Shown piece by piece: positions 55,181-64,000 of a stretch of DNA of 64,000 nt (position 1 is the stretch's first letter; every line of letters starts with the position of its first letter). The position numbers and the translations under genes are program-made. The DNA comes from Pusillimonas sp. MFBS29. GTDB lineage: Bacteria; Pseudomonadota; Gammaproteobacteria; Burkholderiales; Burkholderiaceae_B. The stretch is from contig NZ_JAJEWL010000002.1 of assembly GCF_020687695.1 (NCBI RefSeq), positions 432,429 to 496,428 on the forward strand. The letters run 5' to 3'. The notes beneath the pieces were generated by a model. That model had not been told where the DNA came from, did no database searches, and saw nothing but the letters and a program-made list of their open reading frames with translations.

Positions 55181-56407
55181 ATGGATAAAGCCGATTTGGC
55201 GTGGGTGAGTGTTTCCACCCTGCTGGTTTTGTTAATGGTCGTTCCCGGACTCGCCCTATTCTACGGCGGCCTGGTCAGGGCCAAGAACGTCCTGTCCGTA
55301 CTGATGCAAGTGCTGTCGGCATTTTCACTGGCGGTCGTGCTCTGGTTCATATACGGTTATTCACTCGCCTTTACCGAAGCGAATGCCATCATAGGTGGCT
55401 TCTCACGCTTGATGTTCAGCGGCATGTTCGATCTGGGCACATATACTTTCGAAATGGCCGGCAGCATCCCCGAGCTGAGCTTTGCCGCCTTCCAGGCCAC
55501 TTTTGCGGGTATTACCTGCGCCCTGATAGTAGGCGGTTTCGCCGAACGTACGAAGTATTCGGCAGTAATGGTCTTCACGCTTATCTGGATGACCTTCTCC
55601 TACCTCCCCATCGCACATATGGTCTGGGCGCCCGGAGGCTGGCTGCTTGAGCGTGGGGCACTGGATTTTGCCGGCGGTACCGTCGTACATATCAACTCCG
55701 GGATCGCAGGACTGGTGGGTGCCTATGTGGTCGGCAAACGGATAGGCTATGGCCGCGAATCCATGCAGCCGCACAGCCTGCCCATGGCCATGATCGGGGC
55801 ATCCCTGTTGTGGGTGGGCTGGTTTGGTTTCAACGCCGGCTCTGCACTCAGTGCCAACGAAACCGCAGCCCTGGCATTCTTCAATACCCTGGTCGCTACA
55901 GCAGGCGGTGTGCTCGCCTGGATACTGATCGAGTGGAAATACAAAGGCAAGCCCTCATTGCTTGGCGGCATCTCGGGCGCCGTGGCGGGCTTGGTGGGCA
56001 TAACGCCGGCAGCAGGTCTGGTTGGACCAGGCGGGGCATTGATTATCGGCATCATCGCCGGGGCTGCATGCGTATGGGGTGTGAATGGCCTGAAACGCCT
56101 GCTCGGCGCAGACGACACCCTGGATGTGTTTGGTATACACGGCGTAGGCGGTATTGTGGGTGCGCTGCTGACAGGCGTATTCAATGCCAAGCCGCTCGGC
56201 GGCCCCCGCCTGGAAAGCCTGAGCGAAATTCCCTATCAGGTTTGGCTGCAGGCTGAAGGTGTGCTGGTTACCATAGTCTGGTCAGCCATCGTTGCGTGGA
56301 TCGCATACTTTATTGCAGACAAGACTTGCGGCCTGAGGGTTAGTGCCGATGTCGAGCGGGAAGGCCTGGATATCAGCACCCACGGTGAAACAGCCTACCA
56401 TCGTTAA
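55181..56407 (+). CDS. amtB: Ammonium transporter AmtB
   Basis: A 408-residue protein with about eleven membrane helices. Landmarks are VPGLALFYGGLVRAKNVLS, the pore His pair in VVHINSGIAGLVGA and DVFGIHGVGGIVGALL, and GASLLWVGWFGFNAGSAL. It has no signal peptide, unlike the E. coli form, but starts with a first helix already. It follows glnK by 75 bases and is gated by GlnK. Confidence 0.96.
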   Translation: MDKADLAWVSVSTLLVLLMVVPGLALFYGGLVRAKNVLSVLMQVLSAFSLAVVLWFIYGYSLAFTEANAIIGGFSRLMFSGMFDLGTYTFEMAGSIPELSFAAFQATFAGITCALIVGGFAERTKYSAVMVFTLIWMTFSYLPIAHMVWAPGGWLLERGALDFAGGTVVHINSGIAGLVGAYVVGKRIGYGRESMQPHSLPMAMIGASLLWVGWFGFNAGSALSANETAALAFFNTLVATAGGVLAWILIEWKYKGKPSLLGGISGAVAGLVGITPAAGLVGPGGALIIGIIAGAACVWGVNGLKRLLGADDTLDVFGIHGVGGIVGALLTGVFNAKPLGGPRLESLSEIPYQVWLQAEGVLVTIVWSAIVAWIAYFIADKTCGLRVSADVEREGLDISTHGETAYHR

Positions 56408-56439
56408 GTATGTGTGGCGGGTACACGCCACACATGCCT

Positions 56440-58197
56440 TCAAGCCGACAAGGTAGCCAGATCTATGCGCTCTGCCCGATTCAGGGCAGACGCTACTTTC
56501 ACACGCAGGGCATTGGAGTGCGCATGGCGCACTTCATTTTTTACGTCGAGCAATTGCTGGGGATGCATGGAGAAGCCGGTAAGACCCAAGCCCAGCAGCA
56601 TGCGGGTAACGGTGGAATCGCCGGCCATTTCGCCACATATCGAGACGGGCTTGCCGGCCCGCTCGCCGGCATTGATCGTGTGGGCGATCAGACGCAGCAC
56701 AGCGGGATGCATGGGGTCATACAAATCGGCTACTTCGCTGTCACCCCGGTCTATCGCAAGCGTATATTGAATGAGGTCGTTTGTTCCTATGGACAAGAAG
56801 TCCAGCGCCTCGACGAACGGCTCGATGGCAATCGCAATGGCGGGGATCTCGACCATGGCACCGAGCGAAAAATTGCGCTCATAGGGAACGCCATCGGCAT
56901 CCAGGCTGGCACAGGCCTGCTCTATGGCCTCTTGGGTGGCACGAACCTCGTGCATATGCGAGATCATGGGAATCAGTATGCGCACATGACCATGCAACGA
57001 TGCCCGCAGCAAGGCACGCAGCTGGGTTCTGAAAATATCAGGGTTGGCCAGGCAATACCGTATGGCACGCAGACCCAGGGCCGGGTTGGCTGCCACCGTT
57101 ACGTCACCGTCAAGGTTCTTGTCTGCACCCAGATCCAGAGTACGTATCGTGACGGGGCGTCCGCCCATGGTTTTGACCACCGAGGAATAAGCCTGATATT
57201 GCTCTTCCTCGGACGGCAGATCGTGGCGCCCCATGAAGAGAAACTCGCTGCGAAACAGGCCGATGCCATCCGCACCTGCAGCCACTGCCTCGAGCGCCTC
57301 TTCGGGAAGCTCGATATTGGCTTCAAGCTTGATGGGAATACCGTCGAGTGTTTCGGCGGGTGTATCCCGCAGCAAGGCAAGTTCGGCGCGCTGGAGCCGG
57401 TAAGCTTCCTGACGCTGCCGGTATTCCTCGAGTACCTTTTCCGAAGGATTAACCAGCACGGCACCGGTGAATCCGTCGGCAACCAGAATATCGCCGTCGC
57501 GCACCAGCGCACGGAAATGTCCCAGCCCCACCACCGCCGGCACATTCATGCTGCGTGCAACAATCGCCGTATGGGAAGTCGGGCCACCCAGATCCGTAAG
57601 AAAAGCAGCAAACCGGCCGCCGCGCAAACGCAGCATGTCGGCCGGAGAAATATCACGTGCCACCACAATAAGCGGATCGTCGCCCAGATCGGCTTGCAGG
57701 TTGGGCAAAAGCGCTGTGGAACCCGACAGCACACGCAATACCCTTTCTATGACCTGGCGAATATCTGCGGCGCGTTCACGCAGGTATTCATCTTCCATGA
57801 GGGCAAACTGCTCGACCAGCAGTTGTCCCTGGCTGGTCAAGGCCCATTCAGCGTTGTACTGCCGTTCGATGATGAGCGCACAGGTTTGCTCGAGCAGCAT
57901 GGGATCATCGAGCAGCAATGCGTGCACGGTAAGCAAAGGCCCCAGCTCGCGTGGCGCATCTTCAGGCAAGGTATCCGCCATAAGCTGCAGCTCGTTGCGA
58001 GCCTTGGTCAGCGCCGTTTTCAGGCGCTCGCATTCAGCATCGACTTCGTGCTCGGCAATACGATAGTGTGCAACTTCGAGTGCCGCAGCGCTCATGACGG
58101 CCGCCCGCCCTATGGCATAGCCCTTGACCACACCCTGCCCCTGCATGCACAGCAAAGCGCACAGATCCGGCGTATCGGTGTGTACGGACATAGTCAT
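56440..58197 (-). CDS. ptsI: Phosphoenolpyruvate-protein phosphotransferase (enzyme I)
   Basis: A 585-residue enzyme I. The N-terminal HPr-binding domain precedes the phospho-His in GGPTSHTAIVARSMNVPAVVG, then the PEP-binding TIM barrel with RTLDLGADKN, IGLFRSEFLFMGR and SIGTNDLIQYTLAIDR. AGGA lies nine bases before the ATG at 58197; the TTG at 58215 is less likely. No EIIBC permease is near, so the chain probably regulates rather than imports sugar. Confidence 0.96.
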   Translation of the reverse strand: MTMSVHTDTPDLCALLCMQGQGVVKGYAIGRAAVMSAAALEVAHYRIAEHEVDAECERLKTALTKARNELQLMADTLPEDAPRELGPLLTVHALLLDDPMLLEQTCALIIERQYNAEWALTSQGQLLVEQFALMEDEYLRERAADIRQVIERVLRVLSGSTALLPNLQADLGDDPLIVVARDISPADMLRLRGGRFAAFLTDLGGPTSHTAIVARSMNVPAVVGLGHFRALVRDGDILVADGFTGAVLVNPSEKVLEEYRQRQEAYRLQRAELALLRDTPAETLDGIPIKLEANIELPEEALEAVAAGADGIGLFRSEFLFMGRHDLPSEEEQYQAYSSVVKTMGGRPVTIRTLDLGADKNLDGDVTVAANPALGLRAIRYCLANPDIFRTQLRALLRASLHGHVRILIPMISHMHEVRATQEAIEQACASLDADGVPYERNFSLGAMVEIPAIAIAIEPFVEALDFLSIGTNDLIQYTLAIDRGDSEVADLYDPMHPAVLRLIAHTINAGERAGKPVSICGEMAGDSTVTRMLLGLGLTGFSMHPQQLLDVKNEVRHAHSNALRVKVASALNRAERIDLATLSA

Positions 58198-58226
58198 GAT
58201 TTCGGTTCCTGACAAGGGAAAGTAGT

Positions 58227-58496
58227 TTATTCCGGTTCGCCGAATTTATTATTAAACAAGGCCTGAATGTCGTCCAGCGCCTGTTGCGCATCGTCTCCGA
58301 CGGCATCGACCTTGACGGTTACGCCCAGCCCAGCAGCAAGCATCATGACACCCATGATGCTTTTGGCATTCACGCGCTGCGCACCGCGCGCAATGAAGAT
58401 CTCGCTCTGGTAGCGGCCAGCCAGCTGAGTCAGTTTGGCTGCGGCCCTTGCATGCAACCCCAATTTATTGCTGATGACGATATCAATGGATGGCAT
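58227..58496 (-). CDS. ptsH: Phosphocarrier protein HPr
   Basis: An 89-residue protein with the active His15 in KLGLHARAAAK and the Ser46 region AKSIMGVMML. It passes phosphate from enzyme I to the EIIA encoded upstream. The presence of Ser46 would allow control by HprK, which is not in the window. Confidence 0.96.
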   Translation of the reverse strand: MPSIDIVISNKLGLHARAAAKLTQLAGRYQSEIFIARGAQRVNAKSIMGVMMLAAGLGVTVKVDAVGDDAQQALDDIQALFNNKFGEPE

Positions 58497-58537
58497 AAAG
58501 TTTCTTTCTTATAGAAATATCGGCCTGAACCGGCCGA

Positions 58538-58948
58538 TCAGAACTTGCATTCGTTGTCAGCGTTGACAATGCCTTTCTGGGCGCCTAGCTGAACGTTCTT
58601 GCTGAGTTGCTCAGGGTTATCCTGGCGCTCGGTCAGGGCTTTAAGCACCATGCACAAATTGGTGCCGGTAATCAGATGGGCGCCGTAACCTTCCTCTGAG
58701 ACCAGTTTAATCGCTCGCTTCGCAATGTTGAATGGTGTCGCGCCAAAAATATCGCAAAGCACCAGCGTGGCCTGCCCGTCAGAGGTCTGCTTCAGTATGC
58801 CGGCCAATTCGCTGGACAGCACTTCCGGATCACCGTCGGGCGGCACATCGAATACCGTCAGATCGGGCTTCTCGCCCAGCACGTGTTCCGAACAAGACGC
58901 GAAAGACGAACCAAGAGGCTCGTGCATGACCAATACTATGCTAGTCAT
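58538..58948 (-). CDS. PTS EIIA component, mannose (EIIA-Man) family
   Basis: A 136-residue protein with phospho-His9 in SIVLVMHEPLG and the family segment VLCDIFGATPFNIAKRA. It is a single EIIA-Man domain without EIIB or membrane partners, the usual regulatory arrangement in betaproteobacteria. It starts one base after the gshB stop and precedes ptsH by 41 bases. Confidence 0.92.
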   Translation of the reverse strand: MTSIVLVMHEPLGSSFASCSEHVLGEKPDLTVFDVPPDGDPEVLSSELAGILKQTSDGQATLVLCDIFGATPFNIAKRAIKLVSEEGYGAHLITGTNLCMVLKALTERQDNPEQLSKNVQLGAQKGIVNADNECKF

Positions 58949-58949
58949 T

Positions 58950-59942
58950 TCAGGCCGCACTCGCACCCGCAGTCGCGTCCGGGCTGTTGGCAACGACCTG
59001 CTCCAGCGCTGCAGCAAAACAGTCGCCTACATCAAAACCGGTTTGCTCGGTAATTTCCACGAAACAAGTCGGACTCGTGACGTTGACCTCGGTAAGGTAA
59101 TCGCCGATGACATCCAGCCCGATCAACAGCAGTCCTCGGCCCGCAAGGCGCGAGCCGACGATTTCGGCGATCTCGAGATCGCGCGTGGTCAGGGGCTGCG
59201 CCACACCACGCCCGCCGGCAGCAAGGTTGCCCCGCGTTTCGCCTGCCAGCGGTATGCGAGCCAGCGCATAAGGCACAGGCTTGCCGCCTATCAACAGAAT
59301 ACGCTTGTCGCCCTGGGCAATTTCCGGAATGTAGCGTTGAGCCATGATGGATCGCGTACCGTTCTCGGTAAGCGTTTCCAGTATGGCGCCGATGTTGGGC
59401 TCTGCTTCGCGCATGCGGAATATGCCCGTCCCGCCCATGCCGTCCAGCGGCTTGACGATGACATCGTTGTACTTGGCATGGAAGGCGCGCAAGCGTGCCA
59501 TATCGCGCGTAACTATCGTAGGCGATGTCAGTTCTGCAAACTCGGTAATCGTGAGCTTCTCCGGATGGTTGCGTATGGCTGCACCCGAATTGAATACCCG
59601 CGCGCCCTGCCCCTGCGCATATTCGAGCAAATGCGTGGCATACACGTATTCCATGTCGAATGGGGGGTCCTTGCGCATGACCACGGCGTCGAATTCCGAC
59701 AACAGGGTCTCGCAGGATGGTGTCCGTTCGACCCACCAGCCTTGCTCGTGCAGATCGGCATCGGGCACCAGACCTATGCCTGTAGACACGGCCTTGACGG
59801 CGCCTTCGTCGATATACAGCCCCTGCTGATATGCGACGCTAAGGGTATGGCCCCTTGCCGTCAGTGCACGCATCATTGCCACTGAAGAGTCTTTATAAGC
59901 CTTCAGCGTGGGTAAAGGATCGATAACAAACAATACATGCAT
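58950..59942 (-). CDS. gshB: Glutathione synthetase
   Basis: A 330-residue ATP-grasp enzyme that joins gamma-glutamylcysteine and glycine. Landmarks are FVIDPLPTLKAYKDSSVAMM, VVMRKDPPFDMEYVYAT, KPLDGMGGTGIFR and LIGLDVIGDYLTEVNVTSPT. AGGTG lies near the ATG at 59942. It leads the gshB-EIIA-ptsH-ptsI run and follows infC. An 11-bp hairpin covers the bases just before its RBS. Confidence 0.96.
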   Translation of the reverse strand: MHVLFVIDPLPTLKAYKDSSVAMMRALTARGHTLSVAYQQGLYIDEGAVKAVSTGIGLVPDADLHEQGWWVERTPSCETLLSEFDAVVMRKDPPFDMEYVYATHLLEYAQGQGARVFNSGAAIRNHPEKLTITEFAELTSPTIVTRDMARLRAFHAKYNDVIVKPLDGMGGTGIFRMREAEPNIGAILETLTENGTRSIMAQRYIPEIAQGDKRILLIGGKPVPYALARIPLAGETRGNLAAGGRGVAQPLTTRDLEIAEIVGSRLAGRGLLLIGLDVIGDYLTEVNVTSPTCFVEITEQTGFDVGDCFAAALEQVVANSPDATAGASAA

Positions 59943-59957
59943 AAAACGCACCTGCCT

Positions 59958-59985
59958 GCCCTTGCCGGTGTTGACCGACAAGGGC
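59958..59985 (-). terminator. Long stem-loop just upstream of the gshB ribosome-binding site
   Basis: An 11-bp stem (GCCCTTG...CAAGGGC with one G-U) and a 6-base loop, ending five bases before the AGGTG RBS. No U-run follows, so it is not a classical terminator. It may protect the 3' end of infC mRNA or limit access to the gshB RBS. Confidence 0.45.
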
Positions 59986-60010
59986 GTTAATGGGACGCAG
60001 AGCCAGCCGC

Positions 60011-60553
60011 CTAGTCGCCTGCCTTGCCTGGCGCGGTTTTCTTGCGTGGCGCAAGCACCATGACCATCTGGCGGCCTTCAAGTTTGGGCATCGCTTCAAC
60101 CTGACAAATTTCAGCCAGATCATCACGCACTCGTTCGAGTACGCGCATGCCCAGTTCCTGGTGCGCCATTTCACGGCCACGGAAGCGCAAAGTCACCTTG
60201 GCTTTATCGCCATCTTCAATGAAGCGGCGCAAATTGCGCAGCTTGACCTGATAGTCACCTTCATCGGTGCCAGGACGGAACTTTACTTCCTTAACCTGGA
60301 TAACCTTCTGTTTCGCACGGGCCTCATGCTGGCGTTTTTGTTCTTGGTATTTGAACTTGCCGTAATCCATCAGACGGCATACAGGCGGCGACGCATTAGG
60401 CGCGATCTCGACAAGGTCGACTTCGTGTTGCTCTGATAGCTGGAGCGCTTCGGAGGTTCTTACGACCCCCAGTTGCTCGCCGTCTACTCCAATAAGACGC
60501 ACCTCGGGAATACGAATTTCGCCATTGATGCGATGGGCTTTTTCGGTTGCGAT
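60011..60553 (-). CDS. infC: Translation initiation factor IF-3, starting at ATC
   Basis: A 180-residue factor with IF3-N (about 15-80; [32 protein letters not shown]) and IF3-C (about 90-170; [37 protein letters not shown]). The conserved N-terminus [13 protein letters not shown] follows codon ATC at 60551-60553, with AGGAG eight bases upstream, and no ATG, GTG or TTG occurs at that place. A rare AUU-type start is known for infC and gives autoregulation by IF3. The GTG at 60502 would remove conserved residues. It follows thrS by 29 bases. Confidence 0.96.
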   Translation of the reverse strand: MATEKAHRINGEIRIPEVRLIGVDGEQLGVVRTSEALQLSEQHEVDLVEIAPNASPPVCRLMDYGKFKYQEQKRQHEARAKQKVIQVKEVKFRPGTDEGDYQVKLRNLRRFIEDGDKAKVTLRFRGREMAHQELGMRVLERVRDDLAEICQVEAMPKLEGRQMVMVLAPRKKTAPGKAGD

Positions 60554-60582
60554 GTCTAAAACTCCTAGAATTAATAAAAAAA

Positions 60583-62529
60583 TCAGGCTTGGCCGGACTC
60601 ACCGCCATTATGACGGGTATTGATGGCATTACGCAGGTGCTCGGTAAAGTCGTTGACCGACATGACCCCCAGGTCGACACCGCCGCGCCCGCGTACCGCT
60701 ACTTGTCCGGTTTCACGCTCTTTTTCGCCGACTACCAGTATGTAAGGAACCTTTTGCATACTGTGTTCGCGGATTTTACGGGTGATTTTTTCACCACGCA
60801 AATCGGAAAACGCTCTAAACCCTTGTTTTTTCAGGCCTAGAGCAACTTCTGCCGCATAATCGGCCGACGACTCGGAAATGCAGCACACTACGGCATGCTC
60901 GGGAGACAGCCAGGCAGGCATGGCTCCGGCATGGTTTTCTATCAACATGCCAATGAAACGCTCGAGCGAACCCAGTATGGCACGGTGCAACATAACGGGG
61001 GTACGGCGCTGATCGCCGGCATCGACGTATTCGGCACCCAGACGCTGCGGCATAGAGAAGTCAACCTGTATGGTGCCGCATTGCCAGTGGCGCCCAATGG
61101 CGTCTTTCAATGTGTATTCGATCTTCGGACCATAGAAGGCACCTTCACCGGGTGTGATTTCGTATTCACAACCCGTGCGGTTCAGACTTTCCATGAGCGC
61201 CTGCTCTGCCTTGTCCCAGACCTCGTCTGAGCCTATACGCTTTTCAGGGCGGGTTGCCACTTTATACAGAATCTCGGTGAAGCCGAAATCGGCGTAGACC
61301 TTCTGCAGCAATGCGGTGAAATCGGCGCATTCGTCTTGCAGCTGATCTTCGGTACAGAAGATATGGCCGTCGTCTTGAGTAAAGCCGCGCACGCGCATCA
61401 TGCCATGCAAGGAACCGGACGGCTCGTTGCGATGGCACTGCCCGAACTCACCGTAACGTATGGGAAGTTCACGGTAGGAGTGCAGGCCGGCATTGAAAAT
61501 CTGCACATGTCCGGGACAGTTCATGGGCTTCAGGCCATAGACACGATTCTCGGACTCAGTCGTGAACATGTTCTCGGCGTAGTTGTCCCAATGACCCGTT
61601 TTTTTCCAAAGGGAAAGATCAAGGATTTGCGGCGCCTTGACTTCCTGGTAGCCGTTGTCACTGTACACCGAGCGCATGTATTGCTCGACCTGCTGCCACA
61701 GCACCCAGCCTTTGGGGTGCCAGAAAATCAGGCCCGGTGCCTCTTCCTGGAAATGGAACAGGTCAAGCTCGCGGCCCAGCTTGCGGTGATCGCGCCTTTC
61801 GGCCTCTTCCAGCATGGTCAGGTAAGCGTTTTGCTCTTCCTTGCTGGCCCAGGCCGTGCCGTAGATACGCTGCAACATTTCATTGTTGCTGTCGCCGCGC
61901 CAATAAGCGCCGGCCACCTTCATGAGCTTGAAAACCTTGAGCTTGCCTGTGGAAGGCACGTGCGGGCCACGGCACAGGTCGATGAAGTCGCCTTCGCGAT
62001 AAAGACTGATCGCCTCGTTGGACGGAATCGATGCAATGATTTCAGCCTTGTAGTGCTCGCCTATGCTCTTGAAGTATTCCACGGCGTCGTCGCGCATCCA
62101 CTCTTCACGCGTAACGATTTCGTCTTTCTTGGCCAGTTCGGCCATTTTCTTTTCGATGGCTTCGAGATCTTCAGGCGTAAACGCACGCTTGTACGAGAAA
62201 TCGTAGTAAAAGCCGTTGTCGATTACCGGGCCTATGGTTACTTGCGCATCGGGAAACAGCGATTTCACCGCGTACGCCAGCAAATGCGCCGTGGAGTGAC
62301 GAATGAGGTCCAGACCATCGGCGTCTTTTGCAGTAATGATTGCCAGGTTCGCATCTTGCTCAATCACAAAACTGGTATCTACCAGGCGGGCTTCGGCGCC
62401 TCCGGTGCTTACGCGGCCTGCCAGTGCGGCACGACCCAGTCCCGTTCCAATGGAGTGCGCCACATCGCTGACCGTGACCGGACCGGGATATTCGCGCTGT
62501 GAACCATCGGGCAATGTAATTTGAACCAT
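60583..62529 (-). CDS. thrS: Threonyl-tRNA synthetase
   Basis: A 648-residue class II enzyme with an N-terminal TGS domain ([17 protein letters not shown]), the second editing domain with [12 protein letters not shown], the zinc ligand Cys in [12 protein letters not shown], and the C-terminal anticodon domain. AGGA lies seven bases before the ATG at 62529; the longer frame to 62559 starts in the leader hairpin. It opens the thrS-infC unit. Confidence 0.98.
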   Translation of the reverse strand: MVQITLPDGSQREYPGPVTVSDVAHSIGTGLGRAALAGRVSTGGAEARLVDTSFVIEQDANLAIITAKDADGLDLIRHSTAHLLAYAVKSLFPDAQVTIGPVIDNGFYYDFSYKRAFTPEDLEAIEKKMAELAKKDEIVTREEWMRDDAVEYFKSIGEHYKAEIIASIPSNEAISLYREGDFIDLCRGPHVPSTGKLKVFKLMKVAGAYWRGDSNNEMLQRIYGTAWASKEEQNAYLTMLEEAERRDHRKLGRELDLFHFQEEAPGLIFWHPKGWVLWQQVEQYMRSVYSDNGYQEVKAPQILDLSLWKKTGHWDNYAENMFTTESENRVYGLKPMNCPGHVQIFNAGLHSYRELPIRYGEFGQCHRNEPSGSLHGMMRVRGFTQDDGHIFCTEDQLQDECADFTALLQKVYADFGFTEILYKVATRPEKRIGSDEVWDKAEQALMESLNRTGCEYEITPGEGAFYGPKIEYTLKDAIGRHWQCGTIQVDFSMPQRLGAEYVDAGDQRRTPVMLHRAILGSLERFIGMLIENHAGAMPAWLSPEHAVVCCISESSADYAAEVALGLKKQGFRAFSDLRGEKITRKIREHSMQKVPYILVVGEKERETGQVAVRGRGGVDLGVMSVNDFTEHLRNAINTRHNGGESGQA

Positions 62530-62545
62530 AGAACGTCCTGAAATG

Positions 62546-62569
62546 CAAAAACGCGGCACTAGCCGCGTT
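62546..62569 (-). terminator. Terminator-like hairpin in the thrS leader
   Basis: Minus strand: an 8-bp stem AACGCGGC/GCCGCGTT with a 4-base loop runs straight into TTTTT (to about 62546), 17 bases before the thrS ATG. It could attenuate thrS or end transcripts from upstream. The remaining region up to tRNA-Val (62570-62783) shows no gene and no T-box-like element I can identify. Confidence 0.5.
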
Positions 62570-62783
62570 CTGGGAATATTGTTTTGCTAGTTAGCAGATA
62601 AACCGTACGCGGCGACAGCTAGAAATGCCTGGTCGTAGTTCGCGTAGTGGTCATTGGGCTTGAATACATAAATTAGAAGTTCTTCAAGTGTAACACCTGT
62701 TGCGGCGCTGTCTGCCGGCCAGCCCGCAAATAGCGCGATAAACCCCGGCTAACGGAATCTCTGGTGTTGTGAAAAAACCCGTT

Positions 62784-62813
62784 TTGACAAACAATAAATA
62801 TATAGGATAGAAT
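62784..62813 (+). promoter_or_regulatory. Promoter of tRNA-Val
   Basis: TTGACA (62784-62789), 18 bases, then TAGAAT (62808-62813). The bases TAGAATCTCGTTCTT are shared with the tRNA-Pro promoter at 24571. The start would fall about at or just before the mature tRNA end. Confidence 0.8.
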
Positions 62814-62825
62814 CTCGTTCTTTCT

Positions 62826-62902
62826 AGGCGGTTAGCTCAGTTGGTTAGAGCGCTACGTTGACATCGTAGAGGTCGCTGGTTCGAATCCAGTACTGCCTAC
62901 CA
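62826..62902 (+). tRNA. tRNA-Val (anticodon GAC)
   Basis: A 77-base cloverleaf with encoded CCA. The acceptor stem AGGCGGT pairs with ACTGCCT (one G-U). The anticodon stem CTACG/CGTAG holds loop TTGACAT with anticodon GAC at 62860-62862. The T-arm contains GGTTCGAATCC. Confidence 0.96.
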
Positions 62903-62960
62903 GATACTTGCTTACATGGTTGCATATAAGGTTGCACACAACCGGCCATGTAGCCACATA

Positions 62961-62993
62961 ACCCGCACAGCATAAGGCTTTGCGGGTTTTTTT
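62961..62993 (+). terminator. Terminator after tRNA-Val
   Basis: Stem ACCCGCA/TGCGGGT with a 13-base loop, followed by a run of seven T (62987-62993). Confidence 0.85.
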
Positions 62994-63138
62994 GCGCCCG
63001 TACTCCACCACTGAAAACGATCCGCTCATGGCTCGCAAGCCCGCGACACGGCACGACTGCCCTGCTGCGCACATGATCCTGAACCGCTAGAATGCAGAAC
63101 AGCGTAAAGCAGGATTACCAACCGTTAAAGGAATGAAC

Positions 63139-63447
63139 ATGAGCAAGACACCCGCTTTGTTTGTCGGCCACGGAAGTCCCATGAATACGTTCGAGCAGAA
63201 TGGCTATACCGAAGCGTGGCAAGCATTCGGGCGGAATCTTCCCCGGCCCAAAGCGCTGCTTGTCATTTCTGCACACTGGTATTTCGGTGCCACAGCCATC
63301 ACTGCCATGCCCAATCCCCGAACCATCCATGACTTCTACGGTTTCCCGCAGGCGCTGTTTGATTACCAATACCCTGCCCCTGGCGACACCGACCTTGCGG
63401 CTCTACTCCGTTATCGGGGGATCAGGGCATTCATCACACTCGGTTAA
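63139..63447 (+). pseudogene. LigB/DODA-type dioxygenase, cut by an insertion sequence
   Basis: The first ~90 codons encode the N-terminus of a class III extradiol dioxygenase family protein (YgiD/DODA-like): PALFVGHGSPMNTFEQN, LVISAHWYFGATAI and TIHDFYGFPQALFDYQYPAPGD, including the metal-binding His of GHGSP and SAHW. Relatives are about 260 residues. Homology ends near residue 92, and the frame runs into ISL3-type sequence and stops at 63447, so the C-terminal half is displaced. The start at 63139 follows AGGA by six bases. Confidence 0.85.
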
Positions 63448-64000
63448 TTACACCATTCCAACCGCATTGAGCCAAGACTCTCATACGGTAATTCTCAAAG
63501 TTCCTGAATCCATACGCTCTGCGTGAGAGCATCTCCATCTTCGTGTGGAACCCTTCGGTAATCCCGTTGGATTTGCTAAATCGCCACATCCGCACGATCG
63601 GTTCAAGCCATGATGTTAACGTGGCAGCCAGCGTCTTGGCTGGACTTTGCTCGAACTGGCGGATCAAGGCCAGGAACTTAGGCAACAGCCGCTGCGCTCG
63701 CCCGGCCCTCATGTTCTTCATCACCAAAAATCCATTCAACTGCTGTTTGGCAAAATACAGAGCCTTCAACACCGGCGACTGGGCCAGGTACTGGTGCAAC
63801 CGCTCCTTTTGCACCGCAGACAGCTTCCAGTGATGGCGCCGCATCAGGCTCAGTAGCCCGCGGTTCTTGCGCCCCTCGGGGTCGTGCTGCTGCCATAGCT
63901 TCAGAAAATGCTGGTTCACCAACCGCACGACATGAAAGCGATCAGCCACGATCATGGCATTGGGAAAGTACTGCTGGGCAATGCGCCGATAGGTCTCGGA
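63411..64000 (-). mobile_element. ISL3-family insertion sequence, left part only
   Basis: The element begins close to 63411 (boundary not exact), where dioxygenase homology stops, and runs past the window end. Its transposase reads inward from beyond 64000. A candidate terminal sequence starts near GGGGGATCAGGG, but the opposite end and the target duplication cannot be seen. Confidence 0.8.
63434..64000 (-). CDS. ISL3-family transposase, C-terminal part
   Basis: The frame is open to the window edge (188 residues visible). It contains AMIVADRFHVVRLVNQ, where the Asp is the second catalytic residue of the DDE triad, and SNGITEGFHTKMEMLSRRAYGFRNFENYRMR-like end (about 50 residues from the stop), whose Glu is the third. 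Both are typical of ISL3 transposases. The N-terminal zinc-binding and HTH regions lie outside. Confidence 0.9.
   Translation of the reverse strand, partial: SETYRRIAQQYFPNAMIVADRFHVVRLVNQHFLKLWQQHDPEGRKNRGLLSLMRRHHWKLSAVQKERLHQYLAQSPVLKALYFAKQQLNGFLVMKNMRAGRAQRLLPKFLALIRQFEQSPAKTLAATLTSWLEPIVRMWRFSKSNGITEGFHTKMEMLSRRAYGFRNFENYRMRVLAQCGWNGVINRV

Noticed and set aside
56410..58212. 600-codon open frame on the plus strand
   Set aside because: Lies fully antisense to ptsI, whose motifs are clear; a shadow of high-GC codon use.
62845..63074. Minus-strand frames including WIRTSDLYDVNV
   Set aside because: Typical false ORFs created by reading through a tRNA gene; overlap tRNA-Val and its terminator.

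Overview
The window looks like chromosomal DNA of a betaproteobacterium close to Bordetella, Achromobacter and Pusillimonas (Alcaligenaceae). The reasons are moderately high GC, a Bug-type solute-binding protein beside an AtuA-like gene pair, the comM-ubiK-glnK-amtB neighbourhood, the order gshB-EIIA(Man)-ptsH-ptsI, and a suf cluster headed by an Rrf2 regulator and containing sufU and sufT. This is inferred from gene content; no 16S gene is present.

Layout. 1-371 is the end of an ABC ATPase. 399-4583 is a nitrogen-control block on the minus strand (glnA, ntrB, ntrC) with a sigma-54 promoter and a compound NtrC palindrome. 4597-23166 is mostly housekeeping and catabolic genes: hemW, rdgB, a LysR regulator divergent from an acyl-CoA dehydrogenase and an MmgE/PrpD protein, rph and yicC divergent, an AI-2E-type permease, a periplasmic nucleosidase with a cupin, an MFS transporter, a PBP7-type endopeptidase, yqeY, an Old Yellow Enzyme and the ktrA-ktrB potassium system. 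23208-25065 carries a CoA-transferase gene and tRNA-Pro(GGG), with an exact inverted 25-nt copy of the tRNA anticodon arm and a second copy of its 3' flank and terminator.

25126-30963 is the most unusual part. Six leftward genes follow AT-rich control regions. Five encode small exported proteins, two of them paralogues with four equally spaced cysteines and two of them Gly/Ser/Thr-rich with a similar aromatic C-terminus. The sixth encodes a SciP/IS3-OrfA-like HTH protein. An AraC-type gene and a LuxR-type gene with a degenerate receiver lie beside them. A two-part promoter-like motif occurs once before each half of the cluster. I know of no described system with this composition; a surface or matrix structure is only a hypothesis.

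30926-40068 is the suf operon (Rrf2 regulator-sufB-sufC-sufD-sufS-sufU-sufT) with an Atm1-like ABC exporter upstream. 40163-45934 holds a split AtuA pair, a Bug receptor, an ECF sigma/anti-sigma pair and serine dehydratase. 46030-62529 is a translation block (merR, ihfA, pheT, pheS, rplT, rpmI; then infC, thrS). About 8.5 kb separates infC from rpmI and holds comM, ubiK, a lipoprotein gene, glnK-amtB (with a second sigma-54 promoter), ptsI-ptsH-EIIA and gshB. infC appears to start at ATC. The window ends with tRNA-Val(GAC) and a LigB/DODA-type dioxygenase gene cut by an ISL3-family insertion sequence that runs off the end.

Nitrogen control recurs: ntrBC and GlnK supply the signalling, and both glnA and glnK-amtB carry sigma-54 promoters. 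Starts were chosen by Shine-Dalgarno match, stop-start overlap and family length, and uncertain ones are flagged in the entries.
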